Assembly (NCBI GenBank): GCA_929200315.1 | Contig: CAKMZB010000005.1 | Span: 2,381 to 63,822 of the forward strand | DNA from: an uncultured Alphaproteobacteria bacterium | Lineage (GTDB): Bacteria > Pseudomonadota > Alphaproteobacteria > Rhizobiales > Rhizobiaceae | Length of the DNA: 61,442 nucleotides | Direction of reading: 5' to 3' | In this document: positions 36,615 through 46,278 of the stretch, one piece after another | Numbering within the stretch: position 1 is the stretch's first letter | How the letters are laid out: each line of letters starts with the position of its first letter | The notes under the pieces: model-generated | Told to the model about the DNA's origin: nothing | Database searches by the model: none | What the model saw: only the letters and a program-made list of their open reading frames with translations | Position numbers and translations under genes: made by a program

Positions 36615-37247
36615 ATGGCACCTGCGGGGAAAATGCAGCTGAAGACTTTGGGCCAACGCACGGCGCGTTTCGGCCTTGTGGCTGGGCTTGCCACAAGTCT
36701 GTCCGCTTGTGCGCTCCTGGGAATTTCAGAGAAACCTCGCGAGACTTATGAGCTCTCCGCTGTGGATGGCTTTTCCGGCCTGAGCGCGGCCACGCGCGCG
36801 CAGATCTTGGTGAAGGCGCCCAGTGCGCTCAAATCTCTTGATAGCGAACGGATAGTCGTGCGGCCGGCGCCGCCCGTTGTGACCTACCTTGCCGGTGCGC
36901 AATGGTCGGACACGCTTCCGCGTATGGTGCAGGCGAAGCTGGTTGCTACCTTTGAAAATACTGGTCGGACCGGCGCCACAGCACAGCCAGGCGATGGCCT
37001 TGTCATCGACTTCCAGTTGGTGAGTGAAATTCGCCGCTTCGGTATCGATGAGAGAACTGGCACCGCACAAATCGAGATGTCGATTAAACTGCTGACAGAC
37101 AAGAGCGGGAGAGTGCGGCAAACGCGCATCTTCCGCGAAGCCGTGCCGGTGCGTGGTAGTACGTCAGATGCCTATTTCGCGGCTTTGGACGACGCCTTTG
37201 ATCTCATGACTCGCGATATCGTGCAGTGGGTTCTGCGCACTATCTGA
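36615..37247 (+). CDS. ABC-type transport auxiliary lipoprotein (PqiC-like)
   Basis: A 210-aa outer-membrane lipoprotein expected to dock the MCE tube. The signal ends in lipobox LSAC with Cys32. The ABC-auxiliary fold follows (YELSAV, ILVKAPSALKSLDSERIVV, LPRMVQAKLVATFENTG, VIDFQLVSEIRRF). ATG 36615 has AGGGAC 5 nt upstream; GTG 36612 is in frame and also possible. It is the last gene of the mla operon, 9 nt after mlaD. Confidence 0.9.
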   Translation: MAPAGKMQLKTLGQRTARFGLVAGLATSLSACALLGISEKPRETYELSAVDGFSGLSAATRAQILVKAPSALKSLDSERIVVRPAPPVVTYLAGAQWSDTLPRMVQAKLVATFENTGRTGATAQPGDGLVIDFQLVSEIRRFGIDERTGTAQIEMSIKLLTDKSGRVRQTRIFREAVPVRGSTSDAYFAALDDAFDLMTRDIVQWVLRTI

Positions 37248-37265
37248 TTTTCTCAGTATGAGTGA

Positions 37266-37294
37266 AAATCCCCCAACCGAATAGAGGTCGGGGG
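37266..37294 (-). terminator. Terminator of the GPR-like gene
   Basis: On the minus strand CCCCC (37294-37290) pairs with GGGGG (37274-37270), with an inner ACC/GGT pairing, followed by ATTTTC. It lies 11 nt past the stop of the coiled-coil gene and, being between convergent genes, may also help stop the mla transcript. Confidence 0.65.
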
Positions 37295-37305
37295 AGTAAT
37301 TTGGC

Positions 37306-40300
37306 TTACGCGAAGCGGCCCGCAGCGTGGGCGAGCATTGTATAGACCTTGCCATTGTCGGAGGTGAGGTAGCTCTGCGTCACCATGTTGTCCTTGTCGT
37401 TTTCAGCAACGTCCGTAATGAGACGCTCGAAGTCAGAAACATAGCGGTCGACTGCCGTTTTGAAGGTCTTGTCGTTGCGGTATTTGGCCTGAACCTCGTC
37501 AAATGTTCTGCGGCCAGCTGCCGTATAAACATCCCGCTGGAAAACACCGTCTTCACCGTTCTGGTAGCGTGTCCACACGTTTACTGCAGTTGCGTGGTCG
37601 AGTGACGCGGAGATTTCAGCCGATAGGTTAGCAAACGCATCTTTCTCTTCAGCCTTTGTAGACTGGGTGACCTCACCATCATCGCGGGAAGCACGGCTGA
37701 GTAGGTCTTTCACCCAACCATCACCTTCACTTTTCGCGCCGGTTTCAAGCGTGTCGACAACAGAGCGTTGCAAAGGAGCCGGGGGCGGCGGGGCAACCGT
37801 GCCTGCCGTCGACGGGACTGGCGTTGGAGCCGGTACAGGCGCAGGTGCGGCAGGTTCCTGCCGAACAGGTTGCGGCGATGGGGCCGCAGCTACCGGAGCA
37901 GCTACAGAGGCCACGGGCGCATTCACTGTCGAAACATCGGCAACCACCGTGTCTCGGCCCACCATTTCAGCAAGGTCTTTCAACGCCTTGATCTGCTCGG
38001 AGACAACCCGGCGCATATGTGCCGTAGTTTCCTTTGCCTCATCGGGCAGGTCGATCACGCCTTTCTTCAATTCACCGCGGGTCGCTGCGAGTTCCTCACG
38101 CAAGGTCTGCGCGGAACTACGCATTTCGCTTGTAGCTGCGGTAAAGCGCTCAGATGCTTCGCTGGCAGCTGCGTGGACTTGTTCAGACAAGTCGCGGGTC
38201 AGGCCACCGGCGCGTTCTTCGGCACTGCGGACGGTCTCGCCGATCATCTCCGTGAAGCGGCGCAACAGTTGCTCCATATCCGTAGACTTGGAGACCATGC
38301 CTTCCGAGAGCTGCTCGATGGCGGTCCGACGTTCATCCAGGCTCGCGCTGAAGTTTTGCTGCGTGCTTTCCAGCATGTGGGCGACTGAGGCGAGGGTGGA
38401 ACCCTGCTCTTCAAAGCGAGCGGCAATCTTCACCACATCTGCGAGAACTGTATTTGAGATGTCCTTCAGACCCTCAAAATTACGGTCAAGAACGCGGTTG
38501 GAGACTTCAAGGTCGCCAGAAGCATGCGCAACGACATCTTTGAAGCGTTCCGTGCGCTCAGTGAGGCCTGTTTCTGCTGCCGACATCGTGTTTGCGGAAG
38601 AAATGATGAGCTGAGACAACTCGTCATTGGATTCAGACAGTCTGTCGAGCAATCCAGCCACATCCACTGTCAGACGTTCGCGCATGGCGGCCAGCGTTTC
38701 AACGCTCTCGTTTGACCGAGCTGAAAGGGCCTCCACCATTGCCGCGCCTTCGTTTCGCAACCGTTCCGTGGCTTGTTGTGAGACATTGGTGATGCGCTCA
38801 GCCATGTTTTCACCGCTTTCGAGAATGTTCTCGGACTGATGATTCACGGCAGCAGTGAGATTCTGCGACGACGTGGTCAGCTTTTCAACCAGACCACCCG
38901 TGCGCTGCTCCAATGCAGTATAGCGGTTAGCGAGATCCTCGGCCGCCGCCTGCGCTGCATCTTCCATTCGATCATTGGACGTGACGAGAGCAGATTCCAG
39001 CTTGGCAGCCGCTTCGTTAGCTGATGTGCGCAGACCCTCGGTTGTGCCCTCCAGACGCTGAACCAGATTAACAGAAATCTCGCTCGTGGCAGCCGCAAGA
39101 CGTTCTGCAACCGCGTCGCCTTCTTCCTTGAAGTTGCGCAACAGAGGCAGCGTGTCGCGGGTAAGCAACTGCGACAATTCCTTAGAGCGGGCGGCAAGAG
39201 TGACGTTAAGTTCTGAAGTCTTTTCAGCGAGAACCGACGTAACACCATCGGCACGTTTGGCGATGGCCTCGTTTGCCGTCTCCAGTTGCTGACGGATGCG
39301 CCCGTGCAGATCTTCAACGGCCTGGCGCATGATCTCAGAGGTCTTATCGGTCTCACCGGACATGGAAGCAGTGAGCTGCTCGGCCCGTTCTCCCATCATT
39401 CCGTCGATAGCGCGTACATGCTGATCAAGGTGTTCAGCAGCGCCATCGAGGCGGGTGCCGAGGGTCTGATCCATCGCTCCGACCTGCTCATCAAACCTGC
39501 CGTGCAATTCCTCAGCGCGCTGAGTCATTGAATTATCAATTTTCTCCGCAGCGCTTCCTACGACCACACCAATGCGATCTTCGAATTCGTCCGTGCGCTC
39601 AGCGAAATCGCGGCCAAATTCATCGAAACGGTTTGAGAGGCGTGCATCGACATCAGTAAAGCGGCCATCGATTTCATCCGCCTTGGCTTTTAGAACGCCG
39701 TCAACCCGGTCGGCCCGATCTGCAAGCGCCGCATCAATTTGATCCAGATGGGTCGTCAAGTTCGTCGAAATACTGAGAGCACGGTCATCAAGCGCGGTAC
39801 GTGCTTCATCAATCTGACGCTGCATATCCTCGTTGACGACCTTCTCGCCCGCCTGGAAGGTTTGGGCGAGTTCTTGGGTCCGTGTTGCGAGAGTTTCGTC
39901 CAGATTTGTCGCGCGAGTACCGAGCGCTTCCTCGACCCGCTCAAGGTTAGAGCGGAGTGTTTCGCCGCGCTCTTCGAATTGTGAGATCACACCGTCAATT
40001 CGGGAATCTACTTTATTCACAAAGCCTTCAGCACCTGTGCCGAGTGCTTCCTCCACACGACCAACAGCTCCCTGGAAAGACGAGCCTCGCTCATCAAGTT
40101 GGGTCAAAACGTTTGTCAGGCGCACATCGAAGGTTTCCGAGATTCCTGAAACGCCCGTTTCCAGGGCCGAAGCAATGTTGGAGCGACCGCCTTCAAGAGC
40201 TTCAGTCAATTCACGTGCGCCACGCTCAATGCGTTCGCGCAGATCTTCACTGCGGTGCTCGATCGTGCTGGCCAGGGTCTCGTTGGACAACGTGAGGCTG

Positions 40301-41976
40301 ATTTGCGCGGTTTCAACCGCGTCGCCTGTGGTCTTGGCCGATTCCTGAAGCGCTTCAACCATCTTAGTGGTTGCAGTCTCAATGCGAGCATCGATGGATT
40401 CATTCTGAGACGCGATAGCGTCAGCTGCGCTTTCAGCAGCAAAGAGAAGTGCCGCCTGAGCATTTTGCACCGCATCGTTTGCCGCAACGGTCTGCTCTGA
40501 CAACGTCTTAGCAAAGCGATCCGTCGTGCCGGTCAGCTTCTCTTCAAGGTTCATAATGTCGCTCTGCGATGCACTCTGTGCGACCTGGCTGGCTTCGCTA
40601 AGCTCAACCTGCGCTGCCTGGACGGCGGCTACAGTGGCATCTTGGGCATTGCGAACTGCATCAGCAGCGGCTTTCGCTGAATTCTCAAGACGTTCGGCAA
40701 TATCACCGGCGCGCGAATCCATCGTGTGAACCATATTTTCACCGGCAAAGCCAAGAGCAATGTTGACCTCATCGGCCGCTTCCGCAGCGCGTTCACTTGC
40801 AGCCTGCAGCTGGGACAGCAGGCCCATGCCGGCAGTTTCGACCTTGGCTGCCAAATCAGTCGACTGTGCTGCAATGGTTGAAGCTGTAGTCTCTGCAGCT
40901 GCTCCCAACCGGACTTCAAGATTGCCAATGCTTTCAGTAGCAGCGTCACCAGCAGCTTTCATTTTGTCGGTAAGGCCGCCACCACTTGCAACAATCTTAC
41001 TAGCGAGTTCGGTACCGGATTCCTGCATGTATCCAAGCAGATCTTCCCCTGAGCGCTCCAACGCAGCTTTCATGCGGTCATTGGTGTTCAATAACGCATC
41101 CGCGAAGGCCTGTTGAGCTTCTTCAACATTGTCACTGATTTGACGGGCCGAAAGTGTGAGATCATCGCGAAGTGTGTCGCTAACGCCGGAAATGGACGAG
41201 CGCACTTTCTCGCTGTGGCTGACTATAGCCTCTCGCTCCGAGGCAAGATCCGCCACAAGAGCTCGCATTCGAGCCTCGTTCTCTGCGTAGGTGGTTTCAA
41301 GGCCAGAAACCTCATTTTGGAACAGATACTCCAACTCGGTCGCACGGCCTACCGCACGATCGATACCATCGGTGAGGGCATTAACTTCTGAGCGTACCGC
41401 AAGGCTAACGCTGCGCACCGTGTCTATGGCTTCAGTTTCCGGCTCGATCAGGCGATAGGCTGCTTCCGTCATGGAACGGGCAGCAACCTTCATCTCACCA
41501 GCTCGTCGCGCCATAACGGCATAGGTGACGATCAGGAAAAGCGGCAAAATGAGAGAGCCGAGAAAATAGATGAGGTTCGGACGCTCGAAAATATCTAACC
41601 AGGCGCTCGCGTTCAGTACATCGGGACCGAACAAACGATAGCCGGCCCAGGTTGCAGCAAGAATCCAGACAATACCGAGAACAGTCGCGATGACGATTGG
41701 GCCACGTGATGCCTGTTGGTTCAGTGACGCGCGGAAGCGGGCAGCACCGCCACGGCCGAGATCGTTGTCAGCTGGTACACGGGGACGCACAACCTCGTCC
41801 TTACCAGCCGCAGCCTGCTTGGCTTTCGTCTTGGAAGAACCTTTGGTCGCGCTGTTCGTCGCGTCCAGTTCAGAGGCGCCACTCTTGTGTGCCTTGTTCT
41901 GAAGCTCTTTTTCGACTGCGTTGGGAGAGCGTTTGGTCGCATCCACCTTGACGTCGGACTTTGGAGCTTTCGCCAT
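37306..41976 (-). CDS. Giant two-TM coiled-coil protein, growth pole ring (GPR)-like
   Basis: A 1,556-aa protein. Residues 1-90 are Lys/Ala-rich and disordered, TM helices lie near 93-115 and 134-156, and about 160-1330 is almost unbroken coiled coil of apolipoprotein-like repeats (many E.RIE, ALEER, DLRERIE phrases). A Pro/Ala linker (about 1350-1410) precedes a C-terminal domain with WVKDLLSRASRDD, VWTRYQNGEDGVFQRDVYTAAGRRTF and KVYTMLAHAAGRF. From memory this end matches the Agrobacterium growth pole ring protein, which organises polar growth in Hyphomicrobiales; that link is inferred. It is a single gene with its own terminator. Confidence 0.85.
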   Translation of the reverse strand: MAKAPKSDVKVDATKRSPNAVEKELQNKAHKSGASELDATNSATKGSSKTKAKQAAAGKDEVVRPRVPADNDLGRGGAARFRASLNQQASRGPIVIATVLGIVWILAATWAGYRLFGPDVLNASAWLDIFERPNLIYFLGSLILPLFLIVTYAVMARRAGEMKVAARSMTEAAYRLIEPETEAIDTVRSVSLAVRSEVNALTDGIDRAVGRATELEYLFQNEVSGLETTYAENEARMRALVADLASEREAIVSHSEKVRSSISGVSDTLRDDLTLSARQISDNVEEAQQAFADALLNTNDRMKAALERSGEDLLGYMQESGTELASKIVASGGGLTDKMKAAGDAATESIGNLEVRLGAAAETTASTIAAQSTDLAAKVETAGMGLLSQLQAASERAAEAADEVNIALGFAGENMVHTMDSRAGDIAERLENSAKAAADAVRNAQDATVAAVQAAQVELSEASQVAQSASQSDIMNLEEKLTGTTDRFAKTLSEQTVAANDAVQNAQAALLFAAESAADAIASQNESIDARIETATTKMVEALQESAKTTGDAVETAQISLTLSNETLASTIEHRSEDLRERIERGARELTEALEGGRSNIASALETGVSGISETFDVRLTNVLTQLDERGSSFQGAVGRVEEALGTGAEGFVNKVDSRIDGVISQFEERGETLRSNLERVEEALGTRATNLDETLATRTQELAQTFQAGEKVVNEDMQRQIDEARTALDDRALSISTNLTTHLDQIDAALADRADRVDGVLKAKADEIDGRFTDVDARLSNRFDEFGRDFAERTDEFEDRIGVVVGSAAEKIDNSMTQRAEELHGRFDEQVGAMDQTLGTRLDGAAEHLDQHVRAIDGMMGERAEQLTASMSGETDKTSEIMRQAVEDLHGRIRQQLETANEAIAKRADGVTSVLAEKTSELNVTLAARSKELSQLLTRDTLPLLRNFKEEGDAVAERLAAATSEISVNLVQRLEGTTEGLRTSANEAAAKLESALVTSNDRMEDAAQAAAEDLANRYTALEQRTGGLVEKLTTSSQNLTAAVNHQSENILESGENMAERITNVSQQATERLRNEGAAMVEALSARSNESVETLAAMRERLTVDVAGLLDRLSESNDELSQLIISSANTMSAAETGLTERTERFKDVVAHASGDLEVSNRVLDRNFEGLKDISNTVLADVVKIAARFEEQGSTLASVAHMLESTQQNFSASLDERRTAIEQLSEGMVSKSTDMEQLLRRFTEMIGETVRSAEERAGGLTRDLSEQVHAAASEASERFTAATSEMRSSAQTLREELAATRGELKKGVIDLPDEAKETTAHMRRVVSEQIKALKDLAEMVGRDTVVADVSTVNAPVASVAAPVAAAPSPQPVRQEPAAPAPVPAPTPVPSTAGTVAPPPPAPLQRSVVDTLETGAKSEGDGWVKDLLSRASRDDGEVTQSTKAEEKDAFANLSAEISASLDHATAVNVWTRYQNGEDGVFQRDVYTAAGRRTFDEVQAKYRNDKTFKTAVDRYVSDFERLITDVAENDKDNMVTQSYLTSDNGKVYTMLAHAAGRFA

Positions 41977-42583
<607 letters not shown>

Positions 42584-42620
42584 ATGGTGCAGCTCTACGT
42601 GTAGTAGGTTGGAAACCGCA

Positions 42621-43193
42621 TTAGCGCGCCGCCGCAAACATCCGCTTTACGCGACCTCTTTCATTGGCATCATAGCGCAAATGCGCCTGGCGCATGCGCA
42701 CTAAACCCCTGCGCGTTACCACTTTGGCCCTGCTGCGTAAGGCTGAACAACTGTCCAGGGATGGGATTGCAAGAACGTCACGGCGAATCTTTGCCAATTC
42801 ACGGCGCATAATCGTGATGTGCTGTTGTTCGTGCACGCGTGCGTAGGCTGCAAGGTTCTTCCACCACGCAATCGTTGCTGCGCCCGCTCCGCTGCGATCT
42901 TCCCAACGCGGCAAAACGATGCGAGCGGAAAAGCCAAAGCTTGCAGAACCGATTGAGCAGCGACCGGATCGACTTTGTGTCTGAATATTCTGAGATAATC
43001 GAAAGCGTGTGACAGCAATGTTGTGACTACGGTTTCCCCCTGACGGGCCTTTGCGCTGCATGTTTTTGACAAGCTCGGGAATGCTGGAACCTGTGACTTG
43101 GTACGTGCTGTATCTAATCTGGTTTTCAGGCGGGATCGATACGCAACCTGCAAGGATGAGGAACGCGAGAAGAAGGAGAGGACGTCTAATCAA
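42621..43193 (-). CDS. DUF922 lipoprotein, putative zinc protease
   Basis: A 190-aa lipoprotein. TTG at 43193 is taken as start because GGAG sits 7 nt upstream inside the end of the MFS gene and the product then begins MIRRPLLLLAFLILAGC, a clean lipoprotein signal with Cys17. An in-frame TTG at 43214 lacks a ribosome site. ARVHEQQHITI contains an HExxH-like zinc motif, the DUF922 hallmark; activity is unproven for most members. It starts 5 nt after the MFS stop, so the two are probably coupled. Confidence 0.82.
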   Translation of the reverse strand: MIRRPLLLLAFLILAGCVSIPPENQIRYSTYQVTGSSIPELVKNMQRKGPSGGNRSHNIAVTRFRLSQNIQTQSRSGRCSIGSASFGFSARIVLPRWEDRSGAGAATIAWWKNLAAYARVHEQQHITIMRRELAKIRRDVLAIPSLDSCSALRSRAKVVTRRGLVRMRQAHLRYDANERGRVKRMFAAAR

Positions 43194-43197
43194 TTCG

Positions 43198-44457
43198 CTA
43201 CTCCGCAGGTACAAATCTTGGTTTCAATGTCGTCTCATAGCCCGGGCGCGGGTGTTGTGGGACCAATAATGCAAGACCAAAAGACGCAACCGCCATCGCC
43301 GTTCCAGCCAAAAACACGGCCATTGGACTGAACAGCCACAACAGGCCGAAGAGGACGGGGATGAAAACCGCCGCAATGTGGTTGATCGTGAAGGCCACGC
43401 CGGTGGTTGCCGCAATATCACCGGTATCGGCGATCTTTTGGAAATAAGTCTTCTTGGCGATCGCCATGGCAAAAAGGGCGTGATCGACGAGATAAAGTCC
43501 AATCGCTACCGCTGGGTTGGTGACAAAGGCGTAAGCGGTGAAAACGGTGGCAAGGCCCGCATATTCAATAAGGAGTGCTTTGCGTTCCCCCAATTTCTCG
43601 ATCAGTCGGCCAATCAGCGGTGCGGCGACCATCATGAACGCTGCGTTGACGAAAAAGAGCGCGGCGATGTCTTTGAACGCATAGCCGAACCGCTCGACCA
43701 TCATCCATGAGGCGAAGACGAGGAATATCTGTCTTCGGGCACCAGCGAGGAATGTCAGAGCGTAGAACAACCAGTATTTCTTCCGCACGATCAGCTTCTT
43801 ATGCTGAACTGTCGGCGCTTCGAAATACGGAAATGCAAGTTTCATGTAGATGACCATCGCCAGCGTTGCGCTGCCGGCGATGAGAAACATCGTTGTGTAG
43901 GTCCAGTCGAAGAAAGTCCCAACCAGGAATATCCCTGCATAGGCGACAAGCTGCGCAGCGGACGCGACGGCAACGATCTTGCCCATCGTGCGCGCGGCGA
44001 CATTCTTCGGCAACCATTGCAGGGTCAGCGACTGATGCATGGTCTCGTAATAGTGGAAGCCTACAGACCCGATGAACGTGGTGATGTAGAAACCAAGCGC
44101 TGTCGGAAAATAGCCCGTCGCAGCAACGCCCACACCGAGCAGAACGAGAGACACCATCGCCAGCGTCTGTTCCCGCATAGCAAAGAGCAGAAAAACCGCT
44201 GCAAAGGACAGGAAGCCCGGAATTTCGCGGATCGATTGCTGCAATCCGATGGCCGCGCCGTCAAAGCCAAGCATTTCTGCGGCGAAATTGTATTGCAGTG
44301 CGCTCCAGGAGGCGAAGGCCAGCTGCATTGCAAAAGCCATGAGCATGAGCAGCAGGGCGGGACGACGCCAATCAGCCAACCCTCCCTCGGCCAGATCTCC
44401 CACGGGCGGAACGGCAAGATTGATTGCCGCATCTAGGGCAGGGGGTTCTGGCTTCAT
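43198..44457 (-). CDS. MFS transporter
   Basis: A 419-aa major facilitator protein with about twelve spans in two six-helix halves. CAT 44455-44457 gives MKPEPPALD after a GGAGAGGGGG ribosome site; in-frame extension upstream adds 42 residues that look non-coding. The central loop has KLIVRKKYWLFY, and the cytoplasmic GRLIEKLGERKALL is the motif A equivalent in the second half. The substrate is not evident. It is divergent from the VOC gene (84 nt) and followed at once by the DUF922 lipoprotein gene. Confidence 0.85.
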   Translation of the reverse strand: MKPEPPALDAAINLAVPPVGDLAEGGLADWRRPALLLMLMAFAMQLAFASWSALQYNFAAEMLGFDGAAIGLQQSIREIPGFLSFAAVFLLFAMREQTLAMVSLVLLGVGVAATGYFPTALGFYITTFIGSVGFHYYETMHQSLTLQWLPKNVAARTMGKIVAVASAAQLVAYAGIFLVGTFFDWTYTTMFLIAGSATLAMVIYMKLAFPYFEAPTVQHKKLIVRKKYWLFYALTFLAGARRQIFLVFASWMMVERFGYAFKDIAALFFVNAAFMMVAAPLIGRLIEKLGERKALLIEYAGLATVFTAYAFVTNPAVAIGLYLVDHALFAMAIAKKTYFQKIADTGDIAATTGVAFTINHIAAVFIPVLFGLLWLFSPMAVFLAGTAMAVASFGLALLVPQHPRPGYETTLKPRFVPAE

Positions 44458-44541
44458 TGCCCCCTCTCCCGCCCGCCACAACGGGGAGCACAAGGTCGCT
44501 CGACGCTTGATTGCACGCCCGCGCTGAGGCACGAGAACGCC

Positions 44542-45444
44542 ATGACAGATTCTGCCCCTCGCAAGCCCCGCGCACTGCATCACCTGGTCCTACCGGTCGG
44601 TGATCTCGCGACGTCACGCGTGCGATACGAGCAGCTTGGTTTTACTGTTGCACCGGATGCCAAACACCCGTTTGGAACAGAGAATTGCTGCGTCCATTTC
44701 CAGAACGGCACGTATCTGGAGCCATTGGCCATTGGCCATCGTGAAACTGCCGAGGACGCGGCATTGGAGGGCAATACTTTTGTCCTTAACGACAGCGCTT
44801 ATCGCTTCCGGCGCGGCGTTGAAGGGTTTTCCCATGTAGTCTTTGCCTCTGACGATGCGCAGGCGGACCATGAGGCCTTTGCCCGCGCATCAATCTCGCC
44901 CGGTGCGACGCTGACCTTCAGCCGGGAGTTTGAGACGGCAGGTGGTGAAACCGCCGCGGCGACATTTAAACTCGCCTTCGCCGCAGACCGCCGCGCGCCA
45001 GATGCGAACTTTTTCACCTGCCAGAACGTCAAGTCTCCTGCGGTCGATCGCTCCGGCCTGACCAGTCATGAAAACGGCGTCACCGGCATTTCTGGTGTTA
45101 TTGCATCAGAAACAAACCCGACTGATTTTCAGTACTTTCTGCAAAACATAGCAGAGCAGCGCGAATCCGAGGCGGATTCTTTCGGTATTGATATCGCACT
45201 CGCCAACAGCACGATTACAGTTCTCACCCCTGCCGGGATGTTAGCCTATTATGGAGCAGAAGCGGAGGATCGCGAGCGCGGGCTACGGCTAGTCGGCTTC
45301 GTTGTTTCGGTGCCTAACCTTTCCGCCACCAAAGACACATTGAACACTAACGAAATCAGCTTCACCGAACACTTGGGGCGTATCGTCGTCGCCCCGGCAT
45401 CCGGCCAAGGTGCCATCATTGCATTTGAGGAAATATCCAAATGA
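44542..45444 (+). CDS. VOC superfamily (glyoxalase-like domain) protein
   Basis: A 300-aa protein with a vicinal-oxygen-chelate type N-terminal half: [27 protein letters not shown], then [17 protein letters not shown] and FSHVVFAS. The His and Glu at the usual metal positions are present (HHLVL, YLEPL). A second module (about 180-295) looks like a diverged copy. The reaction is unknown. Its stop overlaps the kdsA ATG (ATGA), so it is translated together with kdsA. Confidence 0.82.
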   Translation: MTDSAPRKPRALHHLVLPVGDLATSRVRYEQLGFTVAPDAKHPFGTENCCVHFQNGTYLEPLAIGHRETAEDAALEGNTFVLNDSAYRFRRGVEGFSHVVFASDDAQADHEAFARASISPGATLTFSREFETAGGETAAATFKLAFAADRRAPDANFFTCQNVKSPAVDRSGLTSHENGVTGISGVIASETNPTDFQYFLQNIAEQRESEADSFGIDIALANSTITVLTPAGMLAYYGAEAEDRERGLRLVGFVVSVPNLSATKDTLNTNEISFTEHLGRIVVAPASGQGAIIAFEEISK

Positions 45445-46274
45445 GCGCAACAAACAACGACGTAACGGTTGGCAAGGCCGTCTTTTCCAACTTGAAGCCC
45501 TTCTCGCTCATCGCCGGCCCGTGCCAGATGGAAAGCCGCGATCATGCTTTTGAAATTGCAGGACGTTTGAAGGAAATCTGCGAGAAAGCCGGGATAGGAC
45601 TGGTCTATAAATCGAGCTTCGACAAAGCCAACCGTACCAGCCTTTCTGGCAAGCGAGGCATTGGCCTTGATGCTGCGCTCGAAGTGTTTGACGCATTGCG
45701 CGCGGAGCTATCTCTGCCGGTGCTGACGGATATCCATTCTGAAGAACAATGCGCCCAGGTCGCTCCTCATGTGGATGTGCTTCAGATCCCGGCCTTTCTC
45801 TGCCGCCAGACAGACCTTTTGATCGCTGCGGCCAAGACCGGCGCCGTCATCAACGTGAAGAAGGGGCAGTTTCTTGCGCCCTGGGACATGGGCAACGTCG
45901 TTGCCAAACTGACCGAGAGCGGCAACGCAAACGTGCTCGTTACGGAACGTGGCACGAGCTTTGGCTACAATACGTTGGTGACGGATTTTCGCGGTTTGCC
46001 GCAAATGGCAGAGCTCGGCGCACCGGTGATTTTCGATGCGACCCATTCCGTTCAGCAACCTGGTGGACAGGGTGGCTCGTCGGGCGGTCAGCGGGAATTC
46101 GTGCCGGTTCTGGCGCGGGCGGCTGTAGCCGTGGGAGTTGCCGGGCTTTTCATCGAAACTCACGAAGATCCAGACAATGCGCCTTCAGACGGCCCTAACA
46201 TGGTGCCGCTGCATGAGATGCCGCAATTGCTGGAGCAACTTCAGGCTTTCGATCGCGTGGCTAAAGGCCTTTGA
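45441..46274 (+). CDS. kdsA: 3-deoxy-8-phosphooctulonate synthase
   Basis: KdsA (277 aa) condenses arabinose 5-phosphate and PEP to Kdo 8-phosphate, the committed step to the lipopolysaccharide inner core. Motifs: [44 protein letters not shown] and the [12 protein letters not shown] segment, in the usual order. It overlaps the VOC gene by 4 nt and ends 4 nt before the stop of the convergent helicase gene. Presence of kdsA shows the organism makes Kdo-containing LPS. Confidence 0.97.
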   Translation: MSATNNDVTVGKAVFSNLKPFSLIAGPCQMESRDHAFEIAGRLKEICEKAGIGLVYKSSFDKANRTSLSGKRGIGLDAALEVFDALRAELSLPVLTDIHSEEQCAQVAPHVDVLQIPAFLCRQTDLLIAAAKTGAVINVKKGQFLAPWDMGNVVAKLTESGNANVLVTERGTSFGYNTLVTDFRGLPQMAELGAPVIFDATHSVQQPGGQGGSSGGQREFVPVLARAAVAVGVAGLFIETHEDPDNAPSDGPNMVPLHEMPQLLEQLQAFDRVAKGL

Positions 46275-46278
46275 AGGA

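Noticed and set aside
37667-38614. 315-aa plus-strand frame rich in Ser, Arg and Thr
   Set aside because: Antisense of the coiled-coil gene; no ribosome site and no family motif, while the minus-strand product is clearly coding.
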